A DNA stretch of 64,000 nucleotides. Origin: an uncultured Gammaproteobacteria bacterium (GTDB taxonomy: Bacteria; Pseudomonadota; Gammaproteobacteria; UBA6429; Thiohalophilaceae). Position numbers and translations under genes: made by a program. A model generated the notes under the pieces. That model saw only the letters and a program-made list of their open reading frames with translations. It did not search any database and had not been told where the DNA came from. The stretch covers positions 62,001 through 126,000 of the forward strand of contig CALBTB010000008.1 in assembly GCA_937967995.1 (NCBI GenBank). The letters run 5' to 3'. This document shows, piece by piece, positions 15,657 through 22,466 of this stretch (within the stretch, counting starts at the first letter, position 1; the number at the start of each line of letters is the position of its first letter).

Positions 15657-16052
15657 ATGAAAGTAGCAACGTATGTTATTAGCGCCGTCATCACTGGTGT
15701 TCTGTCAGGCCCGGCACTGGCTGATGGCAAGGGAGGCGTGATTGAGGATCGCCTGGATCGCAAGGGTGATCGTATCGAGGATCGGCTCGATCGACGTGGT
15801 GACAGGATTAACGATCGCCTGGACCGCAAAGGTGATCGCATCGAGGATCGGATGGATCGTCGTGCCGACCATGCACGGGATCACGGTCGCGACAAACTGG
15901 CTAATCGCCTCGAGCGCAAAGGTGATCGCATCAACAATCGTCTCGATCGTCGTGGTGATCGTATCGACAATCGCATGGATCGTCGCGGTCAGCGGGTTGA
16001 TCGTCGCCTGGATCGGGTCGGCAATCGTGTACACAGACGGTCACACCGTTAA
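15657..16052 (+). CDS. Secreted Arg/Asp-rich 11-residue repeat protein
   Basis: 131 residues with a signal peptide of about 22 residues ending PALA. The mature part is almost entirely an 11-residue repeat of the form DRLDRKGDRIE: four well-preserved copies, a broken middle (DHARDHGRDKLA), then four more and a His/Arg-rich tail. The regular spacing of Leu/Ile/Met and alternating Asp/Arg suggests a long amphipathic helix or right-handed coiled coil with very high charge. No known family was recognised. Its position directly before an ECF sigma factor that controls a second repeat-rich exported protein suggests an envelope-stress link, which is inference. The ribosome-binding site is GAGGAG. Confidence 0.75.
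   Translation: MKVATYVISAVITGVLSGPALADGKGGVIEDRLDRKGDRIEDRLDRRGDRINDRLDRKGDRIEDRMDRRADHARDHGRDKLANRLERKGDRINNRLDRRGDRIDNRMDRRGQRVDRRLDRVGNRVHRRSHR
15741..16029 (+). repeat. 33-bp tandem coding repeat, very rich in GATC
   Basis: About eight degenerate direct repeats of 33 bp encode the 11-residue units. Because nearly every Asp-Arg pair is written GAT-CGN, about 16 GATC sites fall within about 280 bp, far above random expectation. Replication slippage could change the number of copies. Confidence 0.75.
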
Positions 16053-16146
16053 TGAGGTTGGTGATGACCGGTCTGAGCCAGGCCGGTCATCGCGATCCGA
16101 ACGTGGTATCGTTACGACTCACTGAGCAGATCCTGGGGGAAACGGC

Positions 16147-16704
16147 TTGTCGGAGAATGCCGAGCACTTATCTCGTGCACTGGATACATTCCTGGCGGGT
16201 CAGGAACGCCGCGCTTATCGCATGGCTTACCTGGCGACGTCACGGCAGGACGATGCACTTGATATCGTACAGGACGCCATGCTCAAACTGGTACGGCGCT
16301 ATGCAAAACGGGACGCAACAGAATGGCCGGCGCTGTTTACACGTATTTTACAGAATGCGATTACGGACTGGCACCGGCGTGAAACAGTGCGGCGACGATG
16401 GCGACAATGGTTTTCGCGCAATGAGGATGAAGAGCAGCAGGAAGATGCGCTCGAGCAGGTGGCGCAGCCGGGCACACACCAGCCACAGGACAGGGTAATG
16501 CAGGACGGCGCGATGCGAAAACTGGATGAAGTCCTGCGCAAGTTGCCGGTCAGACAACAACAGGTTTTTTTGCTGCGTCAGTGGGAAGGACTGGACGTGG
16601 CACAAACGGCGGATGCCATGGGCATCAGTCAGGGAAGTGTAAAGACCCATTATTCACGCGCCGTGCATCGGTTGCGAGAGGAACTCGAGGAACATTGGCA
16701 ATGA
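16147..16704 (+). CDS. ECF-type RNA polymerase sigma factor
   Basis: 185 residues from a TTG start with a GGGGGA ribosome-binding site 6 bp upstream. Region 2 is seen as RRAYRMAYLATSRQDDALDIVQDAMLKLV followed by the WHRR helix. The linker is acidic. Region 4 runs from LPVRQQQVFLLRQWEGLDVAQ to GISQGSVKTHYSRAVHRLRE and binds the -35 element. These match sigma-70 family proteins of the ECF class. The downstream gene starts inside its stop codon (ATGA overlap) and encodes a single-span membrane protein, as expected for an anti-sigma factor. The start codon TTG may keep expression low. Confidence 0.92.
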   Translation: MSENAEHLSRALDTFLAGQERRAYRMAYLATSRQDDALDIVQDAMLKLVRRYAKRDATEWPALFTRILQNAITDWHRRETVRRRWRQWFSRNEDEEQQEDALEQVAQPGTHQPQDRVMQDGAMRKLDEVLRKLPVRQQQVFLLRQWEGLDVAQTADAMGISQGSVKTHYSRAVHRLREELEEHWQ

Positions 16705-17051
16705 GCAAACGACACAACAGTGACAGTGACCTGGCAAATAAAATCAGGACGACACTTGATCAGTCTGTCGATGATCTGGATCAGGACACGTTACGCGCCT
16801 TACGTGTTGCACGGCATGATGCGGTCGAACAATTACGCAAACCGAAACGTCACTGGATACCGCTGACGAGTGTTGCTGCCACCGCAAGTGTCGCCATACT
16901 TGCAGTGAGCCTGATTACCTTACACCCGGCCGATAATGGTATGCTTCAGGAAGTTGATGATATGTCTTTACTTACAGCCGGGGATGATCTTGAACTCTAC
17001 GAAAACCTGGAATTTTATCAGTGGCTGGCATTTGAGGAGCGTACCAGTTAG
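16701..17051 (+). CDS. Single-span membrane protein, candidate anti-sigma factor
   Basis: 116 residues, starting in the ATGA overlap with the sigma gene. About 55 charged cytoplasmic residues (LANKIRTTLDQSVDDLDQDT, then a LRALRVARHDAVEQLR helix) precede one transmembrane helix near 60-80. About 35 acidic residues end outside the membrane. The layout resembles DUF3619-type proteins found next to ECF sigma factors. The position and topology suggest it holds the sigma factor at the membrane. No zinc-binding anti-sigma motif (HxxxCxxC) is present, so it is not of the ZAS class. The anti-sigma role is inferred from context. Confidence 0.75.
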   Translation: MSKRHNSDSDLANKIRTTLDQSVDDLDQDTLRALRVARHDAVEQLRKPKRHWIPLTSVAATASVAILAVSLITLHPADNGMLQEVDDMSLLTAGDDLELYENLEFYQWLAFEERTS

Positions 17052-17058
17052 GTGCCTT

Positions 17059-17247
17059 ATGCTCAGTCTGGTATTACATACAACTTCGCCGGCCATGGCC
17101 GATGACACGACACCGGACATGGCGTTCATCGAGTTCCTTGGTGAAGGTGTTGAGGTGGATCAGGAGTTTGTCGACCCTGTTGAGATCGACGAATTCAATA
17201 AACTTACCGAATCGGCGCAACAGGAGGACAAACAGCATGATCAATAA
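17059..17247 (+). CDS. Tiny exported acidic protein
   Basis: 62 residues from the ATG at 17059 with AGG 7 bp upstream. The first 14 residues (LSLVLHTTSPAMA) look like a short signal peptide. The mature part is strongly acidic (FLGEGVEVDQEFVDP, EIDEF) with a Gln/Asp/Lys end. It overlaps the start of the DUF3106 gene by 11 bp and lies 7 bp behind the membrane-protein gene, so it is a translated part of the sigma operon. Not recognised. It may be a periplasmic partner of the DUF3106 protein, whose repeats are strongly basic; that is inference from the opposite charges. Confidence 0.55.
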   Translation: MLSLVLHTTSPAMADDTTPDMAFIEFLGEGVEVDQEFVDPVEIDEFNKLTESAQQEDKQHDQ

Positions 17248-17833
17248 ATTGTTGCTGGTTTTGTGCCTGTTATCTGCCGGTTCTGTTGCTCTGGCTTCAG
17301 AATCGATTCCGTGGGACAGCCTGAGTGATCGCGAAAAACAGATACTCAAACCCATGCAGGAAGACTGGCAGCAATTGCCGCCGGAAAAGCAGGCCCGATT
17401 GCAGCAAGGTGCCAAACGTTGGGACACGTTGACACCGGAACAAAAAGCCCGCGCCAAAAAACGTTTTCAACGCTGGCGTAACCTGACGCCGGAACAAAAG
17501 GCCCGCTTGCGTGAGCGCTTTGAACGGTTTCGCGATATGCCACCTGAACAGCGCCGTGAATTACGCAAGTTGCATCGCTGGTATCGCGGTCTGCCGCCGG
17601 AACGTCAGCAGGAAATTCGTCGCAAATGGCAAAATCTGACACCACAACAGCGGGAGAATGTTAAAAACTTCATGCGTGATTTTACGCCCGAAGAACGTGC
17701 AGCAATGCGCAGGAAAATGCGTGAAGCTACACCGGAAGAACGACAACGCATGCGTGAACGCTGGCGCAATGCGACACCGGAACAACGGCAGCGGTTTCGC
17801 GAGCGATTACGGCAGCGCATGCAAAACCGTTAA
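17237..17833 (+). CDS. DUF3106 repeat protein, secreted
   Basis: 198 residues from the ATG at 17237, with CAGGAGGA as a strong ribosome-binding site. A signal peptide of about 21 residues ends VALA. The rest is a run of about 9 repeats of 13-18 residues with the pattern L-T/P-P-E-Q/E-R/K followed by a basic helix with Trp or Phe (for example WRNLTPEQKARLRERFERF). This matches the DUF3106 family, whose function is unknown. The protein resembles periplasmic proteins of the Spy/CpxP kind in its LTPEQ repeats and stress-operon location, but homology is not proven. It is the last gene of the sigma operon and overlaps the convergent flippase-like gene by 4 bp. Confidence 0.85.
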   Translation: MINKLLLVLCLLSAGSVALASESIPWDSLSDREKQILKPMQEDWQQLPPEKQARLQQGAKRWDTLTPEQKARAKKRFQRWRNLTPEQKARLRERFERFRDMPPEQRRELRKLHRWYRGLPPERQQEIRRKWQNLTPQQRENVKNFMRDFTPEERAAMRRKMREATPEERQRMRERWRNATPEQRQRFRERLRQRMQNR

Positions 17834-18798
17834 GGTTGACGACGACTTATTCCCAGTGCTGTCGCAGAAAGCAATCCCAGTCCGACGGCAAACCATAACG
17901 TGGTCAGACGACTAATCAAAGGGGCACTGACGGCGACAGCGGGTTCCGCACCTAACAGCGAGATCAACAGTCCCATCACCACTTCCGTGGTGCCAACACC
18001 GCCGGGTATAAACGAGACGGCCCCGGCCAGCAGGCTGATGGCATAAATACCCATTGCAACAGCAAGACTGATATCCAGTCCCAGTGTCAGTAACAGGTAG
18101 TAAAAGGCAATGCCCTGTATACACCAGGCAAGCATACCTGCTCCCAGACCGGCGAAAAGTTTTGGCCAGCTTAACAGGCGTCGTGCCGAATCGATCAGGG
18201 TTAGCGCATGCTGAATAAACCGGTTCAGGCGTGGACTGGTAATTTGTCGCGACATGGCATGTAATGCCCTGATGAACAGACTGGACCGTAACAGCGGGAT
18301 GCTGAGCAATACCAGTATGGTCATGACAACAACAAATAAACGGTAGTCTGGAAATGCAAAAACGGTCAGACTGGCCAGTAAGGCGATTACCACAACATCC
18401 AGAAAACGTTCCGTGAAAAAGCAGGCCAGGCTGATCGGATAGGTAACACCATGCGGACGTAATAACAGGGAACGGATGGTTTCACCGGCTTTACCCGGGG
18501 TAGTCGTCAGGGCAAAACCTGCCAGGTAGTAGAGAAAGTGCAAATGGGTTGGCAGGCGGTAGCCGAAAACCTTCACATACCACAGCCAACGTATGAACCG
18601 TATCACATAATTACTGAAGGAACAGGCCAGCAGGATCACCCAGAACAGCACGCTGGTGCGGGAAAACACGGCGGCAACATCGTCATAACCGATATAAAAG
18701 ACGACAGCCAGGTAAATGGCAGCGCTCAGCAATAGTGAGACCAGAATACCGCGACGGTGGCGGGCGCTGAATAACGGTCGAGAAGATGGCTCGATCAT
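17830..18798 (-). CDS. UPF0104 / lysylphosphatidylglycerol-synthase-type membrane protein
   Basis: 322 residues and about seven or eight transmembrane helices. The characteristic segments FALTTTPGKAGETIRSLLL and FIPGGVGTTEVVMGLL are both present; in the family the PGKAGE and GGxGxxE motifs line the putative lipid path. Relatives include the flippase half of MprF and the YbhN group. The soluble aminoacyl-transfer domain of MprF is missing. It probably moves or binds a polar lipid in the inner membrane. It is divergent from a PilZ gene. Confidence 0.85.
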   Translation of the reverse strand: MIEPSSRPLFSARHRRGILVSLLLSAAIYLAVVFYIGYDDVAAVFSRTSVLFWVILLACSFSNYVIRFIRWLWYVKVFGYRLPTHLHFLYYLAGFALTTTPGKAGETIRSLLLRPHGVTYPISLACFFTERFLDVVVIALLASLTVFAFPDYRLFVVVMTILVLLSIPLLRSSLFIRALHAMSRQITSPRLNRFIQHALTLIDSARRLLSWPKLFAGLGAGMLAWCIQGIAFYYLLLTLGLDISLAVAMGIYAISLLAGAVSFIPGGVGTTEVVMGLLISLLGAEPAVAVSAPLISRLTTLWFAVGLGLLSATALGISRRQP

Positions 18799-18877
18799 GG
18801 CTACAGGGACTGCTAAACTTATTAGTAGTGTTTAAAGGCGAACATTATACAGGGTGTGACTACCTGACGGGATAACC

Positions 18878-19294
18878 ATGCGTAGTTATATAAGACATCC
18901 ATCCGATATACCTGTCCACATACAGACTGCCTCGGACAAGGATCATAACCACCAGCGATTAAATAACATCAGTCACGGTGGCCTGGCTTTTGACAGTGCA
19001 ACCCCCGTTGAAACCGGAACGGTTATCCAGTTGAATATCGATTATGTGGATCCCTCGTTTCGCGCCGAAGGTATTGTCACACATTGTCACGAAGAGCAGG
19101 GACACTATGTAATTGGTGTGGAGTTTGTGAACCAGAATGACCTGTTTGTGGCCCGCATGGTCGAGCAGATCTGCCATATCGAACATTACAAGCGCGAGGT
19201 GGCACGCCATGAAGGTCGGGAGTTAACTGGCCAGGAGGCGGCCCGGGAATGGATTGATAAATTTGCCGCCGACTTTCCACAATGGATAAAATAA
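18878..19294 (+). CDS. PilZ domain protein, 138 aa
   Basis: The N-terminal RSYIRHP supplies the RxxxR c-di-GMP-binding motif and NISHGGLAF the D/NxSxxG motif, so binding is likely. The barrel extends to about residue 95 (IGVEFVNQND), and a helical tail (FVARMVEQICHIEHYKREV, then EWIDKFAADFPQW) follows. No catalytic domain is attached, so it should act by binding a partner when c-di-GMP is high. Two GGDEF-EAL proteins and another PilZ protein in the window give it a signalling context. Confidence 0.92.
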   Translation: MRSYIRHPSDIPVHIQTASDKDHNHQRLNNISHGGLAFDSATPVETGTVIQLNIDYVDPSFRAEGIVTHCHEEQGHYVIGVEFVNQNDLFVARMVEQICHIEHYKREVARHEGRELTGQEAAREWIDKFAADFPQWIK

Positions 19295-19369
19295 CATTCC
19301 GGGCTGATTTTTTTGTGTATTGCGGTTAAGCTTGTAAAAATTTTACTCGTATGAAACAGGAACAGACAT

Positions 19370-19660
19370 ATGGCTGAAACGGTTGATGAAATCACCATGA
19401 ACTATTTTGAAAATGGACAACAATTAGTCAAGGAGCTGGACAAGATCATCCTTACCAAAGGTGCATGGTCGACGATCATGTTCAAATATCAGGACTGGGA
19501 TCGACAAAAGAATGATTTTGGACCGGTCAAGTATTCGATTCGGCGCTATCAGAAACGCGAAGGCTCGTATCGTCCCAAATCCAAATTTAATATCAGTAGT
19601 GCTGATCAGGCCCAGAAAGTCATTGATGGTCTGACGATGTGGATCAAGGAAGCGGAGTGA
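19370..19660 (+). CDS. Conserved hypothetical protein, 96 aa
   Basis: A small soluble protein of unknown function. Visible segments are ENGQQLVKELDKIILTKGAWSTIMFKYQDWD and FGPVKYSIRRYQKREGSYRPKSKFNISS, followed by QAQKVIDGLTMWIKE. The alternation of charged and aromatic residues suggests a compact alpha/beta fold. AAACAGGAACAG provides a reasonable ribosome-binding site. It ends 2 bp before the convergent HTH-ferredoxin-reductase gene. I recall proteins like it as widely annotated hypotheticals in gammaproteobacteria but cannot confirm this here. Confidence 0.7.
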   Translation: MAETVDEITMNYFENGQQLVKELDKIILTKGAWSTIMFKYQDWDRQKNDFGPVKYSIRRYQKREGSYRPKSKFNISSADQAQKVIDGLTMWIKEAE

Positions 19661-19662
19661 CG

Positions 19663-21144
19663 TCAATCCCTGACTGGTTCGATAAATAAATTTTCTTTCG
19701 TTACGCCCTGATCTGTCAGGGCGTTTTTGATTTCGTCGGTATATTTCTGTGCGCCGGCAATATAAAAGTGGCGATCGCCCAGATCGGATAGTTCCGCCTG
19801 CATATGTGCAGCGACGGCGTCAACAATATTGTTTTCTGTCGCGATTAACGGAATATACGTGAAGCGTTCAAATGCATCTGACCAGGAACGGCACTGGTTA
19901 TGCATGTACAGGTCATCTTCATCAGTCACTGCCCAGTACAAATGAATATGTTCTGTGACATCGAGTGTCATAGCATGTTCTATCAGGCTTTTGATCGGTG
20001 CAAAGCCCTGTCCAAAGGCAATAAATACAATCGGGTTGGACTGGTCTTCGCGTAAAACGAAATGTCCGGATGGTCCAATAATATTGATGACATCATTGGT
20101 TCTTAACTGATTGTACACATAATTAACAAACGCATTCTCATCATCGCGATTAATATGGAACTGCAGGTTCATGTCATCACATGGGCAACTGGCCACATGC
20201 CGATGGGTGGTGCCGATACCCGGTATTTCCAGCTTGACCTGCTGACCGGCCAGAAAGCGCAGTCGTTGTGTGCGCGGTGTTTTAACATGCAGAATGCGCG
20301 TATTGTCATTGACGACAACGGACTTTCTGGCCCAGGCAGAAATGGTTTGCTCCGGTATATCGTTTTCACTGCCTGCTTCATCGGCATCCAGAATCACATC
20401 GGTGACGGCGGTATTGGAGCAGGTAAGTATATAACCCTGTATCTTGTCTTTTTCACTCAGGACATAATCATGGTTACGGATTTTCTTGACTTCACCGGAC
20501 AGCAGTCGCGCCTTGCATTTTCCGCAGTTGCCGTTACTACATCCGTAATTAAGGGCCAGCCCCGAACTCAGACCGGACTCGAGAATGCTGTTAGAGCCCT
20601 CGACAAAGAATTCATGACCGGAAGGTTCCAGTCTTACCTGAGCGGCCATAATACGCAGGAAAGTGTCGGTTGCCAGTAATGGAAATTGTTCGAATTTTTT
20701 ATCTGCAACGGTTTCGATCTCTTTTAACAGCCACGACTGTAAATCACGAATTGCGTTGGCGGCACCGGGTTCGTTTTTGGCCAGGTGGTTTAACCTGCTT
20801 TTCAGTTTATCAAATATATTATAGAAGATACTGATTTCAAGTTTGGATTCGACCAGTTCCTCGCTCAGGATATTGACCCGTGTTGCCAAGGTTTCCATGT
20901 CAGGCGGAAGCGTGGTGGTCTTGGCCGTTCTGGCCTTACGTGCCGCATTCTCGATAATGCGCTCGAGTTTCTCGAGCATGCTGTTATCTTCGAAATTGGT
21001 GTTGGGAAAGTGCTCTGCAAGGGTGGACAGGTCCACCATCCCTTCAAAGCTCTGAATTTCACCATCACGTATTCGGCGTTGTAAATTACCCCGTGACACA
21101 CCAACCAGTTTGGCGGCACGAGAAACCGTGACCAGTCTAGACAT
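19663..21144 (-). CDS. Helix-turn-helix / 2Fe-2S ferredoxin / FAD-NAD reductase fusion
   Basis: 493 residues. Residues 5-45 form an excisionase/MerR-like helix-turn-helix (VSRAAKLVGVSRGNLQRRI). Residues 50-150 are helical with a likely coiled coil. A plant-type ferredoxin follows with C202-x4-C207-x2-C210-x31-C242, complete for a 2Fe-2S cluster. The C-terminal part is ferredoxin-NADP reductase-like, with an HRHVAS flavin motif near 314-319, FIAFGQGFAPIKS for nucleotide binding, and a YIAGAQKYTDEIKNAL end. Electron transfer from NAD(P)H through FAD to the cluster is plausible, and the DNA-binding head suggests redox-controlled regulation. An upstream 127-residue gene overlaps its start by 8 bp, so the two are co-translated. 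Confidence 0.88.
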   Translation of the reverse strand: MSRLVTVSRAAKLVGVSRGNLQRRIRDGEIQSFEGMVDLSTLAEHFPNTNFEDNSMLEKLERIIENAARKARTAKTTTLPPDMETLATRVNILSEELVESKLEISIFYNIFDKLKSRLNHLAKNEPGAANAIRDLQSWLLKEIETVADKKFEQFPLLATDTFLRIMAAQVRLEPSGHEFFVEGSNSILESGLSSGLALNYGCSNGNCGKCKARLLSGEVKKIRNHDYVLSEKDKIQGYILTCSNTAVTDVILDADEAGSENDIPEQTISAWARKSVVVNDNTRILHVKTPRTQRLRFLAGQQVKLEIPGIGTTHRHVASCPCDDMNLQFHINRDDENAFVNYVYNQLRTNDVINIIGPSGHFVLREDQSNPIVFIAFGQGFAPIKSLIEHAMTLDVTEHIHLYWAVTDEDDLYMHNQCRSWSDAFERFTYIPLIATENNIVDAVAAHMQAELSDLGDRHFYIAGAQKYTDEIKNALTDQGVTKENLFIEPVRD

Positions 21145-21520
21145 GCTTATCTACTCTTACAGTTTCACCATACTCGTAGCGACCGCTTGCCAGCCGTTTG
21201 TATTGGCGAACCATGATAATGGTTTTAGCGATGGCAGGTTCATTTATTTCCGGAATATTCAGGGCGATAGTTATTCGCCGTCCGAAGTCATCAACCTGAC
21301 CTACATCGATGAATTGTCTTGCCGTTTGCTGATGCTGGCCTGTCTCCACTACATTATTAAAATAATAGGCAAGAGTAAATAAATGTGCATCCCAGATCAG
21401 GGGTTTTTCCTCAAATTTGCCGCTAAAGCGGAAGCGGGCATAGTGCCCATCGCGTAGATCGATGAGTTGCCAGTCTTTACCGGTCTGGCGACATTGTTGA
21501 TCAAATTCCTCGGGCGTCAT
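21137..21520 (-). CDS. Hypothetical protein co-translated with the redox fusion protein
   Basis: 127 residues, not recognised. It begins PEEFDQQCRQTGKDWQLIDLRDGHYARFRFSG and continues with beta strands and one Tyr/Phe-rich segment (LFTLAYYFNNVVETGQ). It has one Cys and no membrane segment. The stop overlaps the start of the HTH-ferredoxin-reductase gene by 8 bp, which indicates translational coupling and a likely joint role. It might be the sensor input or target of that protein. Confidence 0.65.
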   Translation of the reverse strand: MTPEEFDQQCRQTGKDWQLIDLRDGHYARFRFSGKFEEKPLIWDAHLFTLAYYFNNVVETGQHQQTARQFIDVGQVDDFGRRITIALNIPEINEPAIAKTIIMVRQYKRLASGRYEYGETVRVDKHV

Positions 21521-21599
21521 AAGGTTTTGTCGTGGTGAATTTCAGCAAAATCAATCATTTGTGACAGACATATTATATAAAAATTGCTACATTTCCTGT

Positions 21600-22466
21600 A
21601 TGGCCGGTCATAAATCAGTAATCAACCGCCGTGAATTTCTGGGTACACTCGTCGCATCCGGTTGTTCGTTGTGGATTCCCTCAGCCAGCTCTGCCCCAAA
21701 TGGTCCGTCTCACTCGCCGCAGGCCGACCACGACAGCGCCATTCGTGACGCGATCAAAAAAGCGGAAAACTTTGAACACGATTACCGGGATGACATCTAT
21801 CTCGAACGTCGGCAACTGCGTTTACTACGGCAATGTCTGCAACGCCTGACACGTGTACAGCAATATGTCGGTTATGGCAATTTTAACCTGATTGATCTTG
21901 ATCGTGCGCGTCGTTATGCACGGCTTTATTCCGCCATAGGTGAATTTACAGCCGCTGAGATGGCATTTATTGAATCGATTTATCACGTTGATGCACAGCA
22001 ATACGGTTTTCTCGGTAAACGGCTGTCGGCCTCGTTGACGGATACTATTCAGCGTCGCGACGTCAGGAAAATTCCGGGCAGTGGTCATTACCTGTACCGG
22101 GGTGAGGCGCTTGCCGTGTATGAAAAAATGCGTAAACGAATTGGTACACAGCTTGAGTTGACCTCCGGCATTCGGGGTGTCGTTAAACAGTTACACCTGT
22201 TTCTGGCCAAGGCCAGTAAATCCGGTGGTAACCTGTCACGTGCAGCGCGATCACTGGCACCACCCGGGCATTCCTACCATGGCATCGGCGATTTTGATGT
22301 CGGGCAGCGTGGACTTGGTGCGGCCAATTTTACCAGCGCTTTTTCAAAGACCGGGATTTACCGGCAATTACTGGACATGGGACTGATTAAAATGCGTTAT
22401 CCCTACGCCAATCCATATGGTGTTCGACACGAACCCTGGCACATCAAGGTTGTTAAGGATGCGTAA
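21600..22466 (+). CDS. Tat-exported M15B peptidase, VanY-type D-Ala-D-Ala carboxypeptidase
   Basis: 288 residues from the ATG at 21600; a GTG at 21561 would bury the export signal. NRREFLG near residue 10 followed by a hydrophobic stretch is a twin-arginine signal. The catalytic domain is in the C-terminal half. HSYHGIGDFDVG is the SxHxxGxAxD zinc motif (His and Asp ligands) and the HEPWHIKV end supplies the Glu and third His. Such enzymes trim the stem peptide of peptidoglycan in the periplasm. The middle 100 residues (RRQLRLLRQCLQRL region) are helical and not part of the peptidase. The gene overlaps the next by 8 bp, which encodes a second peptidoglycan carboxypeptidase. Confidence 0.88.
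   Translation: MAGHKSVINRREFLGTLVASGCSLWIPSASSAPNGPSHSPQADHDSAIRDAIKKAENFEHDYRDDIYLERRQLRLLRQCLQRLTRVQQYVGYGNFNLIDLDRARRYARLYSAIGEFTAAEMAFIESIYHVDAQQYGFLGKRLSASLTDTIQRRDVRKIPGSGHYLYRGEALAVYEKMRKRIGTQLELTSGIRGVVKQLHLFLAKASKSGGNLSRAARSLAPPGHSYHGIGDFDVGQRGLGAANFTSAFSKTGIYRQLLDMGLIKMRYPYANPYGVRHEPWHIKVVKDA

Noticed and set aside
15741..16029. Regular 33-bp repeats resembling a CRISPR array
   Set aside because: The repeats are contiguous without unique spacers, stay in one reading frame behind a signal peptide and ribosome-binding site, and vary at codon level. They encode an 11-residue protein repeat. No cas genes are present.
15705..16034. 109-residue hydrophobic repeat frame on the - strand
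   Set aside because: It is the antisense image of the Arg/Asp repeat gene (Ile/Thr-rich by complementarity). No start signal.
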